Program-made: the position numbers and the translations under genes | Shown: positions 9,695 to 18,621 of the stretch, piece by piece | Position numbering within the stretch: the first letter of the stretch is position 1 | How the letters are laid out: the number at the start of each line of letters is the position of its first letter | Notes under the pieces: model-generated | Told to the model about the DNA's origin: nothing | Database searches by the model: none | Seen by the model: the letters and a program-made list of their open reading frames with translations, nothing else | Assembly (NCBI GenBank): GCA_009829735.1 | Contig: CM020618.1 | Coordinates: 18,461,346 to 18,525,345, forward strand | Length of the DNA: 64,000 bases | Source of the DNA: Pyropia yezoensis | Taxonomy: Eukaryota; Rhodophyta; Bangiophyceae; Bangiales; Bangiaceae | Direction of reading: 5' to 3'

Positions 9695-11318
9695 TCATTC
9701 CGTGTCATAGCCCGCGCACGCATAGTAGCGAGATGTTGGGGCGTAGTCGGCGTCGCACCAGCAGGGGTGCTGGCCCCCCCCTCGGCGCATCAGGGTCAGC
9801 TCCGTCTCGGCCACCCAGCCGGCCGCCTCCCACAGCCCGCCGCCCGGCGCGGCCCCACCCACCGGCACCAGCACCGACACGCGGGGCAGGGCCGACACGG
9901 GCCCACCGCGGCCGACGCCAGCCCCCCCCCCCCCCCCCCCCCCCCGCCGTGTCGGCGGCGGCCACCGCCAGCGCAGCGGCGGCAACGGCGGCGACGGGGG
10001 CGGCCGCCCCCCCAGCGGCGGGCCCGAAGAACCAGCCGCCCCGCCCGGTGGGCCGCAGCCACCCGGCCGCACCCGCGGCGCCGGCCGCCCCCCCCGGGGC
10101 GGTGAGCAGCACCGAGCCCCGCCGCGCCGCCAGGCCCGCCCGCCGGTCGGCCGACGCGGCCGCCGGATGGACGGCCGCCGCGTCGGCGGCGACCGCCGCC
10201 GCCACCACCACCGCCGCCGCCACACACGGGCTGCCGGTCAGGGGGGTGACGGTGACGGCGGGCGCGGGGCCGCACGTCGTCGCGGCCCGTGGCGGGTGGC
10301 CCCGGTGGACGTAGAGGCGAGCAGTGGCGGCGGCGGGGGCGGGCGTAAAGCCAAAGCGCCTGTACAGGGACGCGCCCGCGGGGGACGCGAGGAGCCGCAC
10401 TTCCAGTCTGGGGAAGGCGCTGTGAGGGGTTGGTCGTTGGGGTGGGAGCAGGGAAGGGGAAGAAAAGGAAAGATCAGGAGTAGGGGGAAGGAGAAGGGGG
10501 AAGGAGGAGGGGGAAGGAGGGGGGGGAAGGAGGGGGGGGAAGGAGGGGGGGGAAGGAGGGGGGCGGCGGCCATACCCCATCCAGACATGCACAAAAGAGT
10601 CCCGTCGCAACACTGCCGATGGTCAGCAGCACGCCGATGCGGCAGCCTGCCCAGCCAGAGCGCTCCTCTTGCCCTCTCCGCCCACGCCCACCCCACAACC
10701 CTGGACGTACCACCGAGTCCGTTCAAGCAGCTCTGCTACCAGCCACGAGGCCAGCCCCCGCCGCCGCGCCGCCGTCGCGGTGACAACGCTGCCGAGCCCC
10801 ACAAAGCCCCCCCCGTGGCGTACGGTGGCCATCGCCACCAGCGTGCCGTCGCCAGTGTCCAGCGGGGGTTCCGGGGGGGGGGCGCCACGGGAGGACGGAC
10901 CACCGCCACCGCCGCCGCCGCCGCCCCCGCCGCCGCCGCTGCCGCTGCTGCCGACGGGAGGAGACGGCGGCCCCACCGGGTCAGCGGCCCCGTTGCCGCT
11001 GCCGGCCACCCGAACGATGAGGGTGATGGCCAGGGGCGTCCCCGCCGCGGCGGCGGCGACGGCGGCGGCGGCGGCGGCGGCGGTGGCTGCCGTCGCGGCC
11101 GAGGCGGTCGCCCCCCCACTGTCGGCGGCGGCGGCCAGGCGCGCCGCCTCCCCCGCCGCCAGGTCGGCATAGTCGGTGGGGGAGGCGTCCCAGCCGGCGG
11201 CGGTGGCCGCCAGGCTCGCGTACGCGCCGCCTCGGCCGCCGTCCATCCGCGCCAGGCGGTACAAGGAGGGCGGGGAGGGCGGGGGGGCGGGGGGGGGGTG
11301 GGGGGTGGGGGGCGCCAT
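9695..11318 (-). CDS. GNAT-family N-acetyltransferase, two exons, frame change at a poly-C run
   Basis: Exon 1 runs 11318-10714 and exon 2 runs 10419-9695. Exon 1 carries the acetyl-CoA binding motif in GSVVTATAARRRGLA; exon 2 carries the family signature LLASPAGASLYRRFGF. Joining donor CG|GTGGTA to acceptor CACAG|CGCC keeps phase 2 and gives a continuous LLERTRAFPRLEVRLL core, as in bacterial and plant GNATs. In exon 2 the frame shifts at the 24-C tract at 9922-9945: beyond it the other frame gives a plausible C-terminus (VSALPRVSVLVPVGG and ETELTLMRRGGG) ending at 9695, whereas the uninterrupted frame becomes Arg/Gly noise ending at 9705. I read this as a homopolymer error or unstable tract. 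Total about 442 residues with the shift. The ATG at 11318 gives MAPPTP. The acceptor substrate is unknown. Confidence 0.75.
9922..9945. repeat. 24-nt poly-C tract inside the GNAT coding region
   Basis: An uninterrupted run of 24 C (G in the coding strand, poly-Gly). The reading frame of the acetyltransferase changes across it, consistent with one extra or two missing bases. Confidence 0.9.
10420..10713 (-). other. Intron of the GNAT gene (294 bp)
   Basis: Donor GTGGTACG at 10713 and acceptor CTCACAG ending at 10420, phase 2. The coding strand of the intron holds a long polypyrimidine stretch made of repeated CCTTCCCCCCC units (10495-10562), which doubles as a polypyrimidine tract. The acceptor ten bases further on (CCCCAG) would also keep the frame and remove three residues. 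Confidence 0.7.
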
Positions 11319-11685
11319 GCCCGCGACGAGGGCAGGGGTGCGCGACGACGGGGCCAGGGCAGGGGGGGGGGGGGGGGTGCCACACGCGACAGGAGGCAGC
11401 AAGGAAGCGGGGCAGGCCTATCCAGAGCGAGTGAGGGAGGTGCAGCTGCCGAGCGCTGGCCGTGGCGGTGCGGAGCAATGGAGTGAAGCAGGCGACCGGC
11501 GAGTGCTGTCCCGTACAAGAGGGCTTCGAGCTGTGGACGCGGTCCAAGACCAACCTCCGGCAGGTCATCCACGACGGATGTACTGTATGTACAGTACTGT
11601 ATGTACATACATCCATTTGTAGGGTTGTGCCGCACGCCTCGTGCGTGCACGAACGCACGCCCAGAGAGGGATTAGGTGTATTTTA
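11319..11685. other. GNAT promoter region up to the pogo element
   Basis: A GTAC-rich cluster at 11578-11612, containing two copies of TACTGTATGTAC, lies about 260 bp upstream of the GNAT start. No gene is supported. The pogo element begins after the TA at 11684-11685. Confidence 0.5.
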
Positions 11686-11699
11686 GTGTCTAGTCTACC
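11686..11699 (+). repeat. Left terminal inverted repeat of pogo-like element
   Basis: GTGTCTAGTCTACC directly after TA; matches the right end at 13 of 14 positions. It is followed by the GGCTCATTTGAGCC palindromes. Confidence 0.65.
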
Positions 11700-13163
11700 A
11701 ACAGGCTCATTTGAGCCTTTTCGGCTCATTTGAGCCCCTTTTTTTGGGTCCAGTTTTTTCGTACTTCCCGTGCTCCCCTGCTCTTTTTGACGTCAGAAAC
11801 GGACTCAGCGCAGGCTCTACAGTGCGACCCCTCACTTGCCCCAGGGTAGACCAAAGAGGTGGCCCTCCTGAAAGTGTCCGGGCCCATATTGCCAATCGGA
11901 TATGGACCCACGTAAATGGGTTGAAGCAGACAGGCTGGCCGTGTCCTAGGGGTAGTCTGCCCGGACCACGAGAAAGAACTTGAGAGTAAATATGCAATCG
12001 CCACACAACCTCGGATGTTGCCGCCCCCCCCAACACTCCCCTAACCCCGTCCGACCCCATCCCCCTCCCCCGAGCCACCGCCGCCGCCTTGCCCTACGCC
12101 TCGTCCGACCCCCTCCCCCTCACCCCCCTGCGGCCCCACCGGCACCCCCCCCACCCCAAGCCCCGGGCCACCCATACCCGCTACCGCCCGACGAGCCCCC
12201 CGTCCCGCCGTCCCCGCCAGCACCCCCGACATGCGCTGCACTTGCGCGGGACCCGACCAAATTCGGTCATTCGTCATTGTCATCGCTGGGCGCGATGCGC
12301 TGGACATTGCGGGTCGACCCACCTCCGCTCTCACCGAGCCCTGCCCAGCACTCACGTAGCACGGGCCCCCGATTCCGTCACCGTGAGCCACCCCCCCTGC
12401 CGAGGCGAGGCGTCGCGCCGGATGCTGCCGGGCGGCCTGCCCGCATCCCCCCCGCCCGCCCCTGTGCTCCCCTGCGCCCACTCTCCCCCCTCGTCCCCCG
12501 CCCCCCTCCCCCCCGCATCAACCCCCCCCTCATACCCCCGCCGCAATCTCCACGCTTTGCCCCCCCAACCCAACACACTCAGGTGGGACCCGCGCCCGCC
12601 GGGGCCACCCAATCAGGCACGAAGCTGCGGCCGACGATGCTAGGCGCCTAGCCTCCCACCCGCCCTGCCCACAGAACAACACCTTCAGGTGTGACCCTCG
12701 CCCGGTGGAGTCACCCAGTCAGGCACGGCGCCGACGTAGATAACGCTGGGCGCTGAGCCCCCCCCCGCTGTCCGCCACACCACCCCCGCATCCCCTGCGC
12801 CGCCCCCGGACAGCCATGCGGCGGACCCCGACCCAATTTGGTCACCCATCATTGCCTTGGGGGACGCCCACCCCAACGACGCCCCGCTGGACACAGTAGC
12901 ACTTTGGCGGGACGCCCCCCCGATTGCACCATCAGAATCCACCACCGCAGCGGAGCCCCCGCGAGCCGCCGCAGCGGGTACCGCCGGGCGCACTGCCGCC
13001 CACCCCCTCTCGCCCCAGCCCCCCGCCATGCCAACTTGAGAGATTCATAGCTTGTCGTCTGTGGCCTTCGTGCAGTTTTTTTCCTCCTTGCGAGAAATAT
13101 CGAAACGAAGACATCGGATAGTTGGGCATGGATCCACGGCGGGCTGGCCCGTCTGGCCAGGTG
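11700..13163. other. Left non-coding arm of pogo-like element with diverged repeats
   Basis: Mostly C-rich sequence without a supported gene. TACAGTGCGACCCCTCACTT at 11819-11838 recurs inverted in both 127-bp repeats of the right arm. A diverged block pair is visible: the segment around 12250 (GACCCGACCAAATTCGGTCA) resembles 12827, and the segment around 12580 (CACCCAATCAGGCACG) resembles 12709, so the arm holds old duplicated blocks. Confidence 0.5.
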
Positions 13164-15035
13164 TCAGTTTATTTCCGTGTCCAGAAAAGACATAATGGAT
13201 TCCGCGCTCTCTTCATCCCTAAGCCATACCTCAATAACAGACAGCGCACGAGGATGGCTGCCAGAAACGAACCCCTCATGCGTGCTGATGCCGCCCTCGC
13301 CAGCAAGCCGACGGCCAACTGGGCGCACGCTCCTCGCGCTGCGCAGCAATGCAACAATGGCCTGCGCATCGTCGGTCGGGCGGGGCTCGCGCGTCCACGC
13401 CACCGCCGCGTCGAGCCTCAACTGGATGAGGCGCGACACGTCGGGCGGAGTGCAGGTGGCGCGCAGCCAGCAGCGCATGATGGCAGCAGGAGATAGGCCG
13501 TCGAACGCCTCCTTGACGAGGCGCATGGCGTCCAGCACATGCGGCGCCCGCCCATCCACCATCCCGAGCGACCCGGGCCTTGCCCGAGCGTCCCTCCTCC
13601 GCCGCGCGTCCCGCTCGTGCGGGGTCTCCTCAAATTGCTGGTCAAACGCCACGAGCATATCTCGCATCATGCCGCGCTTATAGGTTGCCTTAACCGCATT
13701 GATGGCGCCTTGGTCCGCCGGTTGAAAACGCGCCGTCGTATTGGGCGGCAGCCACTCGATGTCCATTCGGTCGCTTGTTTTCGACGAGTCGTGCCCAGAC
13801 GCATTGTCCATGACTAAAAAGCCGCGCTGCGCCGTGAAGGCGGCCCAATCAGTGGAGAGGTCGGCCAGCCACTTGGTGTACACAGTGGAGTCCATCCACG
13901 CGTTCTTTTGGTTGTAGTACCGCAAGGGAAGATCCTGCACCCCACGGAAGCAAACCGGTTCGGCTGCCTTCCCAATAATGGAGAGAGACTTGAACGTGCC
14001 CGTTGCGTTGACACAAACAATAAGAGTGATGCGTGCTTTAGCCCTCTGCATAGCCGTGCCACGCGTCTTTCGGGCGTCACAGTCCAGAACGTAGGAGCGG
14101 GTGGGTGCCAGTTGGTAGAACAGTGCCGCCTCCTCTATGTTCAGAATACAGTCTGGGTCGAGGCCAACCATTTTTGCCCTTAGTTCCGCCATTCTTGCTT
14201 CCCCTTCCACAACATCCACGCCGCCACCGGAGCCGTGGAGGTGGACGCTCCGAACTCTGTGGCGCCTTGCCCAGCGGTCGACGAACCCATTCGACGCCGA
14301 GAAGTCCTGCCCTGGATAATGGCGTTGCGCCAGCTCGCGGGCCTTAACAGACAAGGCCAGCCGAGAGAGGGGCATCGTCTTGCGCCCCATGTTGCGAATG
14401 CGCATAAACCATTCGAAAAGGAGAGAGTCTACCAGCGGAAAACGACATGGTTGGACGCACCGCGCAAAGGAGGGGGCGCCCGCTGCAGCAGCGGCCCACA
14501 CCTCTCGCCGCCGCGCAGAAACGCTGTGGATGGTCCGCTTGGAGATTCCATACATCTGCGCCAACGCGGCGCGAGGGATCTTGTCGTCAACTTGCGTTAT
14601 GAGCAGCTGCTTCTGCTGGATGGTGAGGCTTGCCCTCCTCGGTCGATCTCCGCGTGGGGCGCCGTGAGCAGCAGCCCCAGGCACCTCGGGAGCTGGGGGT
14701 GCGGGTAGAGCTGGTGAGGGAGGCGGGTCTTGTATTGCTTGTCCGACGGCGTGGAGGGCGGCGCTGGTTGGTCGCTCGCCGCGTGGGGCGCCTGAAGCAA
14801 CGACTCCAGACGTCCCGGGAGCTGGGGGTGCGGGTAGAGCGGGGGGGATGGGGTTGTCTTGCAGTGCTTGGCGAACGGCATCGAGAGCAGCGCTTGCCGC
14901 ATTGTTGACCGCTTCGGCCGCCTCTGGTCGGGCCGAGAGTGCCGCTGACGCCTGTGGGATCAGGGCGGCGGCTGTCAAAAGAGCTGCAAGGAGGGTTGGT
15001 GGGGGGGAAGGACGTTCTTGAGTATCGTCCGCCAT
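13164..15035 (-). CDS. pogo/Tigger-type transposase (CENP-B-like), intact ORF with altered catalytic triad
   Basis: This 623-residue protein would cut and paste the element. From the ATG at 15035 it has an Ala/Pro-rich N-terminus with a roughly 50-residue tandem duplication (about 45-135), a psq/CENP-B-type helix-turn-helix (138-177, LTIQQKQLLITQVDD), a CENP-B second DNA-binding domain (about 197-262) and a DDE_1 catalytic domain (about 295-500). The second and third acids are present (Asp410 in VMDNASGH; Asp441 in QPADQG after LPPNTTARF) with pogo-like spacing of 30 residues. The first position, normally Asp in NxDE, is Glu301 in NIEEAALFY. The frame is otherwise open to the stop, so the gene is either recently inactivated or tolerates Glu. 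The upstream TTG in the same frame is not used as the start here. Confidence 0.88.
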   Translation of the reverse strand: MADDTQERPSPPPTLLAALLTAAALIPQASAALSARPEAAEAVNNAASAALDAVRQALQDNPIPPALPAPPAPGTSGVVASGAPRGERPTSAALHAVGQAIQDPPPSPALPAPPAPEVPGAAAHGAPRGDRPRRASLTIQQKQLLITQVDDKIPRAALAQMYGISKRTIHSVSARRREVWAAAAAGAPSFARCVQPCRFPLVDSLLFEWFMRIRNMGRKTMPLSRLALSVKARELAQRHYPGQDFSASNGFVDRWARRHRVRSVHLHGSGGGVDVVEGEARMAELRAKMVGLDPDCILNIEEAALFYQLAPTRSYVLDCDARKTRGTAMQRAKARITLIVCVNATGTFKSLSIIGKAAEPVCFRGVQDLPLRYYNQKNAWMDSTVYTKWLADLSTDWAAFTAQRGFLVMDNASGHDSSKTSDRMDIEWLPPNTTARFQPADQGAINAVKATYKRGMMRDMLVAFDQQFEETPHERDARRRRDARARPGSLGMVDGRAPHVLDAMRLVKEAFDGLSPAAIMRCWLRATCTPPDVSRLIQLRLDAAVAWTREPRPTDDAQAIVALLRSARSVRPVGRRLAGEGGISTHEGFVSGSHPRALSVIEVWLRDEESAESIMSFLDTEIN

Positions 15036-15253
15036 AGCAATCAAAGACGGTTGGAGAGCGGCAGGGGTGCGGGGAGGGATGAGGTGCGTTCATAGGCGTG
15101 AGGATGGGCGATCAGTGGACAGTAGCGTGCTCCGTCGGGGGTGGGCGAGTGACGGCGAGCGACGGCGACTGGTGGTCATTCACAAAATACCACAAAATAA
15201 TGTCGCCATGAACCATTACTCCCAGAACAAGTGATACGACAAGTTTTCCAATA

Positions 15254-15507
15254 TCGCTTCTGAGGAGAGGAAGTACATGTCGCATTCTCTGCTCCATGGA
15301 GGGCCACTTAATGCGTACCCCCCCCTCAGTTGTGCCGATCGGCAGAACTGCGGGGCGGCCAAGTGAGGGGTCGCACTGTATCGCTTCTGAGGAGAGGAAG
15401 TATATGTCGCATTCTCTGCTCCATGGAGGGCCACTTAATGCGTACCCCCCCCTCAGTTGTGCCGATCGGCAGAACTGCGGGGCGGCCAAGTGAGGGGTCG
15501 CACTGTA
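15254..15507. repeat. Two tandem copies of a 127-bp repeat in the pogo right arm
   Basis: Copies 15254-15380 and 15381-15507 differ at one base seen by eye (TACATGT versus TATATGT). Each ends in AAGTGAGGGGTCGCACTGTA, whose reverse complement occurs in the left arm at 11819-11838. The near-identity implies recent duplication. Confidence 0.9.
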
Positions 15508-16368
15508 TACCCTTGGGGCAACTTGAGTGCATCATAGCTTCACAACAACCCGGGCAAAAGGCGGGATCTTCCCTCTCTCGACCAACCTCCCCCGCCGCCG
15601 CCCGCTCACCCCTCTCCCCCTGCCTCCCAAAAGAGCAGGAAAGCCAGGCGGCGGCCGCGGCGACCGCCGCGGCGGTGGCCGCGCCGGCGCGCCGCGCCGC
15701 CGCCGCCGCCGCCGCGTCGGCGCGGCCGCCCGCGGAGGCCGCGACAGTAGCTACGACGGCGGCGGCCTCGGCGGCGGCGGTCGCCGCCGCCGCCGCCGCG
15801 TCTGCCCCCCGCGCGCGATCCGCCGCGGCCGACGAGGCCGCGTCTGCCGCCGCCGACCGCGCGTCCGCTGCCGTCGACAGCGCGTCAGCGGCCGCCGCGT
15901 GCGTGTCAGCGGAAGCGGCCGCGTTGGCGGCGGCGGCCGCCACAGCCGCCGCCGTGTCGTCGGCCGCCACCTGCGCGGCGGGGTCGCGGAAAAACCCGTC
16001 CGCGGCGGCCACGGCGCGCGCTTCCGCGGCCGCCGCGGCGGCGGCGCCCGCGGCGTCGGCGTGCACCGCTTCGAGCGTGGCTGCCGCGGCGGCGTCGGCG
16101 CGCGCCACGTTCAGCGCCGCGGCGGCGTCGGCGCACGCCGCGTCCAGCGCCGCGGCCGAGTCGGCGTGCGGCGCATCAAGAGCGGCGGCCGCGTCGACAC
16201 GGGCGAATCGGCACCAGCGGCTGAGGGGGAAGGGCGGTCACAGGAGGCGACAGGCGGCAGCGGGTGGGAGGGATGTGCCGTCGGTGAGGTCAAGCCGAGT
16301 CCGCTCGAACAGTGCCTCCAGGGGTCAGAATCGACGATTTCGAGGAGGCTCATTTGAGCCGCATTTGA
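15508..16368. other. Right non-coding arm of pogo-like element, Ala-codon-rich
   Basis: GCN-repeat sequence at about 15640-16200 is open on both strands and translates mainly to alanine either way, which is a composition effect. I see no domain and do not call a gene. The palindrome GGCTCATTTGAGCC lies at 16347-16360. Confidence 0.5.
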
Positions 16369-16382
16369 GGTAGACTAGACAT
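16369..16382 (-). repeat. Right terminal inverted repeat of pogo-like element
   Basis: GGTAGACTAGACAT, followed by TA at 16383-16384; the inverted partner of 11686-11699. Confidence 0.65.
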
Positions 16383-16954
16383 TAGGGCATTGTAATAACA
16401 TGTTATTGCACTTCTCACTATTTAGATTTCTACATATACAAGTGGAACGATGGGTGCTGTCTCAAAACTTCAAATTTTCGTCGAACGGACCAATACGGAC
16501 GATTGTACTGTACCGCACGGCGGGACATTGACCGATCGGTCCATTCGAGATGACTGACTTGGGAACGGTCTCGCTAAAGCGCTTTTTGAACTTTTGAATT
16601 TCAAGCATCGCGTCCGCTGCGGGTGCACACTGTACCCGCTCCCTCGCACCGCGACTGGGAGCGTCCACACGCCAGAGGTGTCGGCCGCGCTGTGCCCGAA
16701 GTGGCGCAGCTGGACGACGGCTCTCGCGCCGCTCTTATCCCCGTCGTGCCGTCAACGTCCCTGCATCAACGCTGCGCCTCGCCTCCCGACCCCCTCTGCT
16801 GCTTTCCCCCCATCCCAACTGTCCTCCTCTCGCACAGCTCCGGGCAGTCCCCCTCTGAGCTCCCCTTCAGCGCCCCCTCACCCACCTCTTTTTCCACCCC
16901 TACCGTGGTACGCCCCCCCCCCCCCCTTCACTGGCCACCCCGCGACCCGTCACC
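16383..16954. other. Kinesin promoter and leader
   Basis: AT-richer than its surroundings near 16385-16450. A GTAC-containing motif TTGTACTGTACC lies at 16503-16514. The 150 bases before the ATG are C/T-rich. No gene is supported. Confidence 0.5.
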
Positions 16955-17239
16955 ATGGCTACCACCGCCGCCGCAACCGCGGCGACGGCAGCGGCGACGT
17001 TAGTGCCCCCCCCTGACGAGGCCCCCCCCCCCCAAGAGCAGGCCGTCCAGGTGGCGGTGCGGGTGCGCCCGCTCAATGCGCGGGAGCGAGACGCGGCAGC
17101 CGCCGCGGGCGGCTGGACGCCTTGGACCTATGACGGCACCACCATCCGCCAGATGCCGCCACCGGGGGCAAGCGGTGGGGGCGGGGGGGGAAGTGGGGGG
17201 GGCGTCGGCTCGCGGGACAGCGGCATCGGCATTGGTGGT

Positions 17240-17270
<31 letters not shown>

Positions 17271-18586
17271 GCGGCGGCGGCGGCCTTGCCATGTCGGTTG
17301 CTGACGGCGGGGGTGCCCCCCCGCCGTCGGCAACCTACACCTATGACCACCTCTTCCTTCCCGGGAGCACCAATGAGCAGGTGTACGACGCGGTGGCGGC
17401 GCCCATTGTGCGGTCGGCAGTGAGTGGCATCAATGGGGTGGTGTTTGCGTATGGACAGACCGCATCTGGAAAGACCCACACCATGCTCGGCACCGCCGCG
17501 GACCCGGGGGTGACGGCCCGCTCCATTGCTGGCGTCTTTGACGCGGTCCGCGCGTCGCCCGGCCGCGAGTTCCTCCTCCGCGCCTCGTACATTGAAATCT
17601 ACAACGAGGTCATCAACGACCTCCTCGACGGCGGGCGGGAGCACCTCAAGGTGCACGAGGACTGGACGGGCCGCATCTACGTGGACGCCCGCCAAGAGAC
17701 CGTTGCCCGCCCGGCTGACGTGTTGGCCCTCTTGGCCGCGGGGGAGAAGCTGCGGGCGGTTGGGGATACGGCCATGAACGAGCGCAGCAGCCGGTCGCAC
17801 ACGGTGTTTACGCTGCGGATCGAGTCGCGGGAGCGGCGGGCGCCGCCGCCGACAGAGGCGGTGCCGCCCCCCGCGGCGGGACCACCCAAGCTCACCGCCG
17901 CAGACCCCGACGCGGGCGCCGCCGCCGCCGCCGCCACGGCCGCCGCCGCGGGCGATGGGGTGGCCGTCCGTGCGTCGACCCTGTCGCTGGTCGACCTCGC
18001 CGGCAGCGAGCGCGCGTCCGCCACGGGCGCGGAGGGGCGGCGGCTCAAGGAGGGCGGCCACATTAACAAGTCCCTCCTCACGCTCGGCACGGTCATTGCC
18101 AAGCTGGCCGCCGCGGGTGGCGGCGGCGGCGATCCTGCCGACGTTGTCGCCCACATCCCGTACCGGGACTCCAAACTCACCCGCATCCTACAGCCCGCCC
18201 TCGGCGGCAATGCGCGGACTGGGGTGGTGGCGGCCGTGTCGCCGGGGCGGGCGGCGCTGGACGAGACGGTGGGGACGCTCAAGTTTGCGGCGCGCGCCGC
18301 GCGGGTGACCAACGTGTCCACCGTCAATGAGTGGCTGGACGACCGTGCCAAGCTCCGCCGCGCCACCGCAACGATTGAGGCGCTGCGGGCGGCGCTGGCG
18401 GCCGCCACAGCGGGAGCGGCGACGACGCGGGTGCCCGCCAAGACCATTGGCGCACCGGCAGAAGCGGGGGCAGGAATAGCGGGGCTGGCGGCGTCGACGA
18501 CTGGCAGTGGCGGGCAGGACGGCGGCGGCGGGGGTAACGAGGGGGACGACGGCGTCGCCGCCGCCACCGACGCCACCGCCACCGCT

Positions 18587-18621
<35 letters not shown>

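Larger units (their letters stand above)
11686..16382 (-). mobile_element. pogo-like (Tc1/mariner superfamily) DNA transposon, about 4.7 kb
   Basis: The ends share TGTCTAGTCTACC in inverted orientation (left 11687-11699, right 16369-16381) and are flanked by TA on both sides (11684-11685 and 16383-16384), the target site of this superfamily. Just inside each end lies the palindrome GGCTCA-TT-TGAGCC, once at the right and twice at the left (11703-11736). It contains one intact pogo/Tigger transposase ORF on the minus strand. At 4.7 kb it is larger than typical pogo because of non-coding arms full of GC-rich repeats. It sits between the divergent GNAT and kinesin genes. The exact end bases are inferred from the TA duplication. 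Confidence 0.7.

Noticed and set aside
15326..16373. Ala-rich ORFs on both strands in the right arm of the pogo element
   Set aside because: Open on both strands because of GCN repeats; no start context, domain or conserved block.
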